Positions 43,254-53,404 of a stretch of DNA of 64,000 nt are shown here, piece after piece. The first letter of the stretch is position 1, and the number at the start of each line of letters is the position of its first letter. Where the stretch lies: contig NC_047065.1 of NCBI RefSeq assembly GCF_902459465.1, forward strand, positions 20,783,828 through 20,847,827, given 5' to 3'. The position numbers were made by a program, and so were the translations under genes. The stretch comes from Asterias rubens (lineage: Eukaryota > Echinodermata > Asteroidea > Forcipulatida > Asteriidae). The notes beneath the pieces are model-generated. The model searched no databases. It was given only the letters and a program-made list of their open reading frames with translations, and was not told where the DNA came from.

Positions 43254-43489
43254 GGGTGCGTTCGTTGGGTCTACCCCGCGGTGGTCACCTGGGTAAGCCC
43301 CTGACTTGAGCTAAACGAACGACCACTCATATAGTGACGTCGTTTACCTGAGGCCAGCCCCCAAGTGACCATCTCCACAAGCAAGGCACTTGGGGCTGAC
43401 CTGGTTGAGCCCCTGGAATGATGTCAAAAGCTATTCGAACGCACTGGGGCAGACTGGGGATGACCCAGGGAAGCTAAACGAACGCACCC
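43254..43489. mobile_element. Longer MITE with GGGTGCGTTCG ends
   Basis: Ends GGGTGCGTTCGTTGGGTCTA and GGAAGCTAAACGAACGCACC. The interior has several GGGGCTGACC / GAGCCCCTGG words and internal partial copies of the end (GAGCTAAACGAACG). Same family as 49289-49526 and, by its ends, as the short hairpins at 5211 and 21116. Confidence 0.8.
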
Positions 43490-43682
43490 TATGTCAATAA
43501 CAAGCAAACTAAAGCGTTCACGTTTGTTTCAAGCTCTGGCTCCGTGACTGAACTAAAACTATGCGGAGGTGAGTGGTGTTCCTTTGGGTTTTTTATTCAC
43601 TTTTTATTATAATTACTAAACACAGATGTGTTCTTAGTGCTCGAAGAAGAAGTCCCTACTATGAATATTAGAGTCATTTGAA

Positions 43683-44685
43683 GGAAAACAAGGTACATTA
43701 GTAATTAATCAAAATATTTGTTAGCATAAAAGCGAACCTGGAAATAAGCAATGCAGAGCTAGGTTGATGGTATAAAACATTGCAGAAACGGCCCCTCTGA
43801 AGTAACGTAGTTTTCCGAGAAAGAAATATATCACGCTTATGGATTGCAAGACTTTGTGGCCAAAGTACGTACTTAATGTAGCAGTCTACCCGCAGTACAC
43901 TCGTTTCCTTTGTGATTTATCTGCACTGATAAGCATCGTTTTTCAAGCGTGACCTCAATTTAAATATTAATTAGTCCACAGGGCTTCTGAAATTCAGTCT
44001 TTTTCGGCCTTATTTGGACAGTATTGACAGAATTAATGTAGCAGTACATTGAAATGAAGAGCATATCTGTCGTTTTGTATGAAACAAATCGGTGCAACTC
44101 ATATTTTGAAAAGAGAAATTTGTACGTAAAAAATGCATTATAAAAGGTCTCAAGTGAAGTTTCTTTGTTAATTTGAGTAAGAAATTACCTCTTTCTCAAA
44201 AACAACATACGAGGGAGCCGTTTCTCACTATGTTTTGTACTATTAACAGCTTTCCACTGCTCGTTAAAGATGCTATGTCAGATGTTTGGCCGATTTGACC
44301 CCCAAATTTTGATGGTATTTTGATGGGGGTTGAGAAAGTTACAATCTTTCATTTGAGCCATTGCTCGGAAAAGTCCGCCAATTATTAGTAGCAGTGAAAG
44401 AAAGTGCTTAAAATTAGTTTTGTCGGGATCCCAACAATATATCACGTGACCAATTCTTCTGTGTTTTATAAGAAACGTTTTAAATTTGTGTCATGGTTCC
44501 TGACCATTAAAAGTAAAAGTAAAAAAAAAAACATTCGTTAGAGCGGGTGATACTCTTTGAAATACCATTCACTAAAAAAAAATCTATTTTTTTATGTTTG
44601 GGGCCCAAAATCTGACATAGCATCTTTAAACTGTTAGCTAACAATTATTTTTTAGTAATTACCGATAGTGCCAAGTGTGTCTTTA
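43683..44685 (+). mobile_element. MITE B copy broken by two insertions
   Basis: Pieces 43683-~43835, ~44148-44263 and 44630-44685 together follow the MITE order (AACATTGCAGAAACGGCC, CGAGGGAGCCGTTTCTCACT, AGTAATTACCGATAGTGCCA). The first gap holds the dispersed repeat shared with 31985-32200, and the second the MITE at 44264-44629. Confidence 0.65.
44264..44629. mobile_element. MITE with TTAAAGATGCTATGTCAGAT ends
   Basis: Left end TTAAAGATGCTATGTCAGAT, right end ATCTGACATAGCATCTTTAA, perfect inverted 20-mers including TTAA on both sides. It is inserted into the MITE at 43683-44685. A TTAA target fits piggyBac-type mobilisation. Confidence 0.9.
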
Positions 44686-44819
44686 AAGCAGCACTTGTAA
44701 GAAAGTTTTATAAAACCCCAGCCACCCTTTACAGGTACTTGTTGACGTTGTCCTCATATTTTCCTTGGAGCAACTACAAAACTGTCCTTTCTTTGCAAGA
44801 TTTCTGTTCTTATTTCACA

Positions 44820-44985
44820 GACCCGAGGTGTGTTATAAACCACAACTTGTGACCGTTTATTCCCCCTCGACCCTGTGAGTGACCAGAAGAGGGGCCTATT
44901 TCTGGTCACTCAAAGTCCCTCGGGGGAATGGATGTATACTAACTAGTTACCGAATTGCCAGTCAATAATGTGTACAATATACCGA
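44820..44985. mobile_element. Palindromic MITE, second copy of the 4131-4290 type
   Basis: Contains TTATTCCCCCTCGACCCTGT, GTGACCAGAAG and its inverse CTTTCTGGTCACTC-like arm, and ACTAGTTACCGAATTGCCAG then TCAATAATGTG, in the same order as the copy at 4131-4290. Confidence 0.7.
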
Positions 44986-45297
44986 GCTACGCTGTAAACT
45001 ATTCCACTCCATTGTCTCTTTTCGCGTAAACACTCCCATATTCGTGAACTTTTAAAATAATCGTTGTTCAAATTATGTAAACAGCTGATGACGTTCTCCT
45101 AAACATGATAATACTTGTCAACTGGGCAAAGGTTTACAATAAAACGCTGATAAAGGTCACTAAGGGAAAGTCCGTAACCTTTTATCAAACATCTGCTTGG
45201 TTCCAAATAACTATAATTAATGATTATGAAATAATATGTAACTTTCCTACGTCTTTCTTGTGTAAACAATGAGTTGATAAAGTCGACACTCACATAG

Positions 45298-45333
45298 TAT
45301 AAATACCCCCCTTAAACAGCTATTCTTCACTCT
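45298..45333 (+). promoter_or_regulatory. TATA box and initiator of the subtilase gene
   Basis: TATAAATA at 45298-45305 and an initiator-like TTCACTC at 45326-45332, whose A lies 31 bp downstream of the first T. The predicted noncoding first exon runs 45329-45354 and ends at a perfect donor (ACTG|GTAAGT). The acceptor of the coding exon is CTCGTAG at 45976-45982. Confidence 0.75.
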
Positions 45334-45529
45334 GAAGCATCGCCTTCCTGACTGGTAAGTTGGCTTTATTTATTTCAGCAAAACAACAGTTCCTCGTTTG
45401 CTTTTCAGCTCTGTGTTCGCGGTTCGAATCTAGGCTTAGAAAGAAGCCCCCGTGTGTGGATTGGTTTTAAGTCACTGATTACGTTGTTTTGTTTGATTAG
45501 GTTGAATCTTAATTCTGCATCAGCTGATA

Positions 45530-45899
45530 TTAAAGACTCTGGACACTATTGGTAATTGTCAAAGACCAGTCTTCTCACTCATCTCAGCATATGCATAAGA
45601 TACCAAACCCGTGACAATTTGAGCTCAATCGGTCGTCGAAGTAGAAAGAAAATAATACCCTTGTCACACCACGTTGTGTGCTTTCAGATGCTTGATTTCG
45701 AGACCTCAAATTCTAAATCTGAGGTCTCGAAATCAATTTCATGGAAAATTACTTCTTTCTCTAAAACTTCTCCACTTCAGAGGGAGCCGTTTCTCACAAT
45801 GTTTTATACTACCAACCTCTCCCCACTACTCGTTACCGACGAAGGTTTTTATGCTAATAGTTATTTTGAGTAATTACCAACAGTGTCCACTGCCTTTAA
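45530..45899 (-). mobile_element. MITE family A copy in the 5' UTR intron of the subtilase
   Basis: TTAAAGACTCTGGACACTAT to CAGTGTCCACTGCCTTTAA, intact GAGACCTCAAATTC / GAGGTCTCGAAATC centre. It lies in the first intron, 175-545 bp downstream of the predicted start site. Confidence 0.9.
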
Positions 45900-46008
45900 C
45901 ACTTAACAATAACATTTCAAAATTGATATTTGACTTTTAATTTGTTCTTCAAAATCCAACGTTAGCTTTGACTGTTCTCGTAGACTGTGGACGTCCTCAT
46001 AACCAACC

Positions 46009-49000
46009 ATGAAGCTGATCTTGTTGTGTCTGTGTGTGGCCGCTGCCAATGCCGCCCTTGCTCCAATTTACATGTCCCAGCGACGTGGCATTCCAAACAG
46101 CTTCATCATCAAAGCTAAGGTATTGTTATAATATTGCTTGATAACTGGGAATTTGAAGAAGAAAAATGAAAATGAAAAAAAGGCCTTGTGTGAGTCTTTT
46201 GTGAAAAAAAATTATTTCCTTTATGATTGTGCTGTAATTTTTTAATACCAATTTGTACATTTTTTTTAACTACAGTTTTCTCGGTGGTATTATTGTCAAT
46301 AATTATAACGTGTATCGACAGTTTGTTATGGAACACAAATGCTCCAATTCTCACGAAACTATCACCTCGCATGTTGGTCATGTTTTCAGTTAGTACCTGA
46401 ACTTTTGAGTTTAAAAGCTACTTATTTGATTCTCTCATTTCTTACAGGATGCATCCGTATTGGACCAGATAGAGACAGATATCTTGGCTGAGTTTCAGAC
46501 CATGCGAATGCCGGCCCCAAAGGTGTCCAAGATCCGTGATCTGATTCCCGTTCTGAATCTACGAATCCCACCTCATATGATTAATATTGTAAGTAATAAG
46601 AATGACGGCAGTATTTATTCAATTTATTTCGTAATTTTAAGATCTTTATACAGGATGCAAATATCAACATAAAATACTAAATATCATACAACCGCCATGT
46701 TTTACTTTATGGTCATGTGGCTGAAAAATTAGAATAAGGGAAAATATAACTTAAAAATATACCTACATCACAACAGGTGCAACGCCAACGTTGAGTTGTC
46801 ACCGCTGAAAACAATTTGCTTTTTGAATAAAAACAACTTGAGTTTCAACATGTCCCCTACCTATTCTTCTTATTGGGGTGCTTTGAAATACCCGCACTTT
46901 GCTTAAGCAATTTTGAGGAATGTCGGACACATTAATTATTAACAATATTTGGTTTGGGTAAATCTGGTGATATCCACCCAAACCAAACAGTGCAATCACA
47001 TAGTGTCCACCACTTTTCGAAAAAGGCATGTGACTTGAGTGCAAGGGGTCAATAATTGAATTATTATTTCCGCAGATCCGCGCCATTGATGGTATTGAGT
47101 TCGTCGAGCAAGAAGCCATGGCGCAGATCTTAGGGCAGCAGTACAACCCAACTTGGGGAATTGACAGGATCGACTCAAGAGACGGGATTGATGGCGTCTA
47201 CAACTTCAATGACGGCGGTTAGTTAATCCGACATGGTCACTTTTTAAATCATATTCTTCGATTTATATACGAAGCTCCGGATGGTAGTGGGGTTGTGCCA
47301 ACAATATACTGGTTCCCTGTCATACCAAAGTGTGTCCATGACTGGATTTCATAAAGAGTTAAGACTGGTCTGAGTTACTGACGTCCTAATTTTAGACTAG
47401 TCTTAAGTTTTTAATACCTCATAGTCCTAAGCTATAGGACTAGTTCTAACTCTTTGTGAAATCGTCCCCATACAAATATCATTCAGAACTAATGATTTCG
47501 ACATCTCGAAGTAAAATATTTTAGTGGAGTGATTTTATTTCATCATTCTGTACTGTTCATGATTCAATTTCTGTTTTCACAATTAAACACAAAACTCAAA
47601 CAAACTACACATTCGCATGGAATGAAGAAATCATATTTTTTTAATTGTGTTTTATTTAAAGACCTTTGTGCACATGATGTCATTTGAGTAAAGCGCCCTC
47701 ACTTTAGAGTTCTAAAGAAGCTTAATCATTGGCCAATCCCGTGCGCCGCGCGTACAAATCAGTGTGTTTCGATTGTTACATAATCGTTTTTGCCACTAAA
47801 GAAGATGGCGGCTTAATGACTTCAATCCACTGGGTCTAGTCCATGTGAAGCCATATTAATTACAACGTTTACCCACTATTTTGATTATTTGAACAGTCTT
47901 GGGAGAAGGTGGTCACGTCTACATCGTGGATACCGGTATGAGAACATCTCATTCAGAGTTTAATGGTCGCGCCCAGCTCATTTTCGGTGGGCCAGACGAC
48001 AACGGTCACGGAACCCATTGTGGTGGTACTGTCGCTGGAGCTACCTACGGAATTGCACGCAAAGCGATGGTTTACAGTGCTAAAGTATGCACCAACTCTG
48101 GTGGTTGCCCTACCTACTTGATCCTCGACGGTAAGTGTCATCGTATCATTGTCATAATACACATCATCTAAACTGCGCCAATAAAGTATCTAAACACTTT
48201 GGTCAGAATTAATCGGAACTTCAAAATAGTATGCAAAATAATAATTTATTAGTTTATTCGATTCACAGTTATCTTCTGCGCATTTATTTGCGTCACGATG
48301 TTGTTTGGCGGGTTTGTTGGCACTTCATTGGCTTAAGGTTGAATTTCAAAAGTTGCAAAAGCCGCTAATCACCGAAGGGAACTCGCACAAGCATATCACA
48401 CACAGACAATGATAAAAACAAGGCGGGCAAAAATCATGTTGACATTATTAGTCACCGTACAACGTCTCAGTCTCACTCATGCATAAAACATGTCCCTGTC
48501 CCCATGGGTAGCAGTACACTTTCCAAACCGGGCACATATATTAACAAAAAAAGAGGACTATATGGGTCCACGGTTGGTGAAAGGTCCACGGTATTTTTGA
48601 TTCGGCTTCAGGCTTCGTTCTCTCGTCTGAAGCCCTGGGCACGTACGCAAAGCACACGCAGTATTGTCAAAAAAACTGCGGGGCCAAGCTAGCCTGAGCT
48701 GAATCTGGAGCAGGGGCCGTGGTTTCGTGTTGCAACTCTTCAACACTTTAAAAACTGATATGTTTAATTAACACCATGGTTTTGCCACATATAACAACAA
48801 ATGAGTAAAATTTAACATAATAGGGTGTTAAAATAGCACCCATTTCTGCAAAATCAATTACATTGGTGTTATGTTAACCCCTTATGATGTTAATCTCTTC
48901 GGTATATATTATGTGAAAACGCCAACGGTGTCAGTTTTAACATCCCAGTTTCTGAACTGCAATATACAAAACTCTTGGAGGAACTAATGTTATATGTCTA

Positions 49001-52000
49001 CTGCAACGTAACTTCTCCGATAACATGAACACCTTTTTAAACAAACTTTTTGTTTCCACTTGTGTAGGGTTGAATGCAGTTTCGCAGAGACCGAAAGGTG
49101 TTGTATCAATGTCTCTTGGTGGTGGTGCAAACCATGCCCTCGATGCTGGAGTCCAGGCACTGATCGATACTGGTTACGTACTTTCCATCGCGGCAGGAAA
49201 CTCCGACTCGGATGCCTGCTACAACTCACCTGCCCGCGTTCCCGACGTAAGTTGCATTTCCCGGTCTGAAAACACTTTTGTTGTTGATGGGTGCGTTCGA
49301 TTAGCTTCCCCGGGTCAACCCCGATCTGTCCCCGGTAAGATCGAATAGCTTTGACGTCATTCCAGGGGCTCACCCGGGTCAGCCCCTAGTGCCCGTCTTG
49401 TGGAACGGGTCACTTGGGGCTGGTCCGAGGTGCACGCGACGGGGAGTGATCGTTCGATTAGCTCTTCAGGGGCTCACCCGAATGAGCACCACCGGGTCGA
49501 CAAACGGAAGCTAATCCAACGCACCCTAGATTTAAATATTTATTTATATATTTATTGGTTATTTAATTAAAAACAGCACAATGAACGTCGGTGTGGCAAC
49601 CGAGAAGTTGAATTGCACTGGAACAAAAAAAAATATATATTTTTTTTAAGTAGCAAAAGGTGAAACACACAATAGGTAATACGCAAGAACTATAAACAAT
49701 CAAAACACCAAATAATCAATCAACGCAAAACCATCAATAAATTGACTTTACAAAAAATTAAGGTACACACTGTTGATAGAAAAAGCCATCAATAAACATC
49801 AGATATCAGGGTTTTACGAAAAACGTTTGAAAAGTATATGGACAGATACAAAACGAAGATATTTACTAAGACACAAAATGTATATCGTGTTGTACTAAAG
49901 AACACTGGTCTCAGTTATTCACTACTAGCCATCATACACGAGCAGGAAACAAATTAAAGTCACAGAAGTTTTGCCTGATCAAAAAAAAATGTCTTAAAGT
50001 ATTAAACATAATAATATTGTATTCTTTCAGGCACTCACCGTAGCAGCTTCAGACAATCAGGACCAAATTGCTTATTTCTCATGCTGGGGCAGCTGTGTTG
50101 ATATCTTCGCACCCGGTGTAAACATTGAAAGTGCCAGTCATAATTGGGACACTGGCTCTGCTACCATGTCAGGCACATCAATGGCTTGCCCACACGTTTC
50201 AGGTAAGTCTCATTGTTGTTGTTTTTTCTATAGAAAGACGTAGAAATTTGGTCTCTACTGGTCTTTCAAAGATGTTGCTTTTAAACTTTACTTGCTACTT
50301 TGCCAAGTTAACTATAAATAAATGGTAAAGTTGCAGGTACAACCACGTGTAAATCTCTTTTTTGGGAGTATAATGGCTCTAAAAAAGAGCCGGTGTGGTC
50401 TCGACGTTTCAAACAGTACACTCTGCTGGTCTTCAACACTCACACAACAGAGATTTACACATTGTTGTACCCGCAAGATTACTTTTTTATTTTTAGTTTA
50501 TTCATACTTATCTACACCAAAAGCTTCAAACAATGCTTATGCCAAGTTGTATTAACCAGGTACTTGAGCGAAAATGGCTAGTTGTGATCTCTACTGAGTT
50601 TCATTTCAAATAATTATTTTCAGTCAATAAAGGAATTCGATATGACTATTAATAGATTTGAATTGAGTAAAAAAAAAACGTTTTATTTTTTGTATTACTA
50701 TTTTTATTTTATTTTATTATTATTATTATTATTTCATCTTATCACAGTTCGCAAAAGAAAGATCATATTTTCATTTGTGCCGGATCACCTCGAGTCGGGC
50801 TACGTCTCGTAGCCTAAGATATCGAGGGTCTTTCTTAGAATCCTCGCTGTTCCCAACAGCGCCGCCTTCTGCAACAGATCTTTACAAACTGTAAATTTGA
50901 GAACGAAATTCTGCTACAGTGCTAGTTTTGCCACTCACTGTTCGTCATTTGGCCGTATCCAATTTTTGGGTTGTTTTATATCCATGTTAAAAGGCCAATT
51001 TAATAAATGAAACTAACATCTTGCTTCTGCCTCTCATAACAGCTAAACGCGCGCGACTAAGTTGGAAACCAGAGTAAATGATTCTGCCGCAGACAACGTT
51101 CACTAAATTATTCGGGCTCTTTCACTATGACAAATTTTAATGCTCGGTCAAGTTTTCTCAAAAATAGCCATAACACACTCCCCTTAATTCCACCTAGCCC
51201 CAGAACTCTCAATCTTTCGAGATAAATTCAGCTGGCTTAGTTAAAATACAAAGCGATGAACGAGGTTAGAAAGTCAGAAATCCAAGTTGTATGCATAAAG
51301 GAGTACACTCCTTATGCTGAATCAGTGGCCACACTTGGCTTACTGTGTTTAAACACTTCTGGCTGTGGTTATATCATCCGTTTAAACACCCCACGTGATG
51401 TCCTCTGAACCAATCGAAATGGAGAAACTATCCCAGGTATTCATGAATGAAGAAGACTAACATAATTATTTCAGGGAACCCCAGGTCTGCCGCACAACGG
51501 GCATGGTAGACAAGACTAGTCATAGATTACTGAAATATTTGTTTGCAATTTCAGGTGTTGCTACACTGTACTTTGTCAAAAATGGAGGTGCAACCGGTGT
51601 AGTATCGCAACTGCTTGGAGATGCGAGCAACGGGAAAATATACTACACCAAGGGATCGCCCAACAAGCTCCTTTACACTGGAAATGTGAGTACCTCAGAT
51701 CTTTAAAAAAAAGTGTTTTTTTAGTTGTGCACCGGGCTTGCTTGTAACTCGCTGTAAACCACATGGGGCAGCACGTGTACTGTAGATGTCGTAGCAAAAC
51801 ACTAAACACTAAAAATTTTTGTTTAAACCTTTGTTTTCACTGCCCTGCACGTTACGCGAGCAAACACGTGAACATAAACGTTAGAACATGTTGTTGTTTC
51901 TAGGTGACGTCACCACTTTAGGATTATTTCATGCTCACGTATGACGTCCGCACAACGTACGTACCTGACGTGAAAAAAATGTAAACTTCACGTATTCCAA

Positions 52001-52212
52001 CTTCGATGACCAATTGAGCCCAAATTTTCATAGGCTTGTTATTTTATGGTTATTGTGGGATACATCAAGTTAGAGCACTGGTCTTTGACAATTACCAAGC
52101 GTGTACAATGCCTTTAAGGGGCCACGTATAAATCAGATGTCAACCATCAAGTTTTTGACTTTCATGTGTTAATAAGCTTATTTTTGTGTGTGTGTTTCTC
52201 CTGCAGTTGTAA
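46009..52212 (+). CDS. Secreted subtilisin-like serine protease (S8, proteinase K type)
   Basis: Coding exons 46009-46119, 46448-46588, 47076-47217, 47897-48130, 49068-49246, 50031-50202, 51555-51685 and 52207-52212 sum to exactly 372 codons (371 residues plus stop). Signal peptide [15 protein letters not shown]. An I9-like propeptide follows (NSFIIKAK to [13 protein letters not shown]). The catalytic triad is visible: Asp in VYIVDTG, His in [13 protein letters not shown], Ser in [13 protein letters not shown]; the oxyanion Asn is in SIAAGNSD. Propeptide, then a catalytic domain with SYSAKV-like and [16 protein letters not shown] blocks, matches secreted proteinase-K-like enzymes, usually ~370-400 residues. 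The last exon carries only Leu and the stop before the 3' UTR. It likely degrades proteins outside the cell, for example in digestion, which is inferred. A paralogous exon lies at 37770-37900. All splice sites are GT-AG. Confidence 0.93.
48171..49060. other. Protease intron, nothing recognised
   Basis: Intron between the exon with the catalytic His and the next exon. It contains a short self-pairing word pair (GGTCCACGGTTGG, AAGGTCCACGG) near 48563-48590 and a GGCTTCAGG/CTGAAGCC pair at 48604-48635, but no identifiable element. Confidence 0.5.
49289..49526. mobile_element. Longer MITE with GGGTGCGTTCG ends in a protease intron
   Basis: GGGTGCGTTCGATTAGCTTC on the left, GGAAGCTAATCCAACGCACC on the right, and internal GGGGCTCACCCGGGTCAGCC words. 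It starts 42 bp after the donor of the exon ending at 49246. Confidence 0.85.
50325..50445 (-). mobile_element. Penelope-like terminal fragment with hammerhead-like motif
   Basis: In the protease intron after the catalytic-Ser exon. It matches 53405-53525 of the second Penelope-like element: GTACAACCACGTGTAAATCT, GGCTCTAAAAAAGAGCCGG (a perfect hairpin), CGACGTTTCAAACAGTACAC and CTGCTGGTCTTCA. It holds only the terminal segment and no coding part. Confidence 0.75.
51845..52117. mobile_element. Fragments of the ACGT-rich foldback and a MITE
   Basis: 51845-51980 has CTGCACGTTACGCGAGCAAA and TACGTACCTGACGTGAAAAA, matching the element at 1198-1435. 51985-52117 is the right end of a MITE (GATGACCAATTGAGCCCAAA ... 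GTGTACAATGCCTTTAA). In the last intron of the protease. Confidence 0.65.
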
Positions 52213-52600
52213 ACGACAGCAATGGTATGGACATGAATGATGTTTCAGGCACAGTCACGGACGAGAAACTTGAAGCTGTTAATAGCAGCAGATCACATGG
52301 TCCCCTCTTCAAAGAAATAATAACTTTAGATTCCAGTTTCGCACTGGTCTTATAACTCCATCCCTTACTGAAACAAACTATCATAACTACAATATCACAA
52401 TTGTTTCGTTTCCGTTTTGTCTGATGCCTCCTCTTGTTTAAGTTAATTGTAGTGATGTCAAAATTAATTTGTGATCAGGCGGCCATCTTGTGGAGAACAA
52501 ATACACGAACACTTTGTCAATCACAAGGGCCTCCCGATTTTTTCTTTATTTATATCTGGCCTGTAAGTTTAAGTATTATAGTATATAATACAATATTTCG

Positions 52601-52606
52601 AATAAA
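52601..52606 (+). terminator. Candidate poly(A) signal of the protease gene
   Basis: AATAAA 389 bp after the stop codon, the first canonical hexamer in the 3' region. Another lies at about 52759. The cleavage site is not determined. Confidence 0.5.
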
Positions 52607-52949
52607 AATAGCGGATTGGTGCCGACAATCTCTTTCTTGTTGATGTGTCAACAGTCCAGATGTGTCTTCTATCGAAGCCAGGCTCGCCGGCACTATTTCC
52701 AGTAATACTGTTAATACTATTCTTGACAGAAGACTATGTCCTAAAGGTCTGATATTAATAAAGAGTAATCAAAATACGCAGAAGAATTCTTGTCACGGGC
52801 TGTGTTCATTTTGAGTTTCCCTTTTTTAGTGACGGATATATTCTATAACTTGAGTGAGACGACGGTAATAGCCGAAGAAAGTGGTATCCTTTTGACCATT
52901 GAGAGAGTGTTGGTAACAATAAGTCTAGCACATGTATTTTGTAATGCTT

Positions 52950-53290
52950 ATGACACTGGACACTATTGGTAATGGTCAGTCCCCTCACTTGGTGTATAAC
53001 TCAAAATATGCACAAAATATGCACAACATGGGAGAGGTTGATGTTATAAAACATTGTGAAAAACGGCTCCTTCTGAAGTAACGTAGTTTTCGAGAAAGCA
53101 GTAATTTTCCACGCCTTTGTTTTCGAGACCTCAAGTTTAGAATTTGTGGTCTCGAAATCAAAGCCGTTATCTTGCAACTCCGACGACCAATCGAGTTCAA
53201 ATTTCACAGGTTTGTATTTTATGCACATTTTGAGATACACCAAGTGAGAGACTGATCTTTGACAATTACCAATAGTGTCCAGTGTCATTA
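52950..53290 (+). mobile_element. MITE family A variant with TGACACTGG ends
   Basis: TGACACTGGACACTATTGGT at the left, TAGTGTCCAGTGTCA at the right, flanked by TTA on both sides. The left subterminal region is rearranged (AAAATATGCACAAAATATGC) but the centre keeps GAGACCTCAAGTTTAGAATT. Confidence 0.8.
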
Positions 53291-53404
53291 ATGCGTCGAG
53301 GGGTGCTACTGGCGCTACTTCGTAAACTCAACCAAAAATACAAAAAATGGTGTTTGAAGCTTGGCATGGTGTGGAGAATAAGAGCAACTTTACATATAAA
53401 TATT

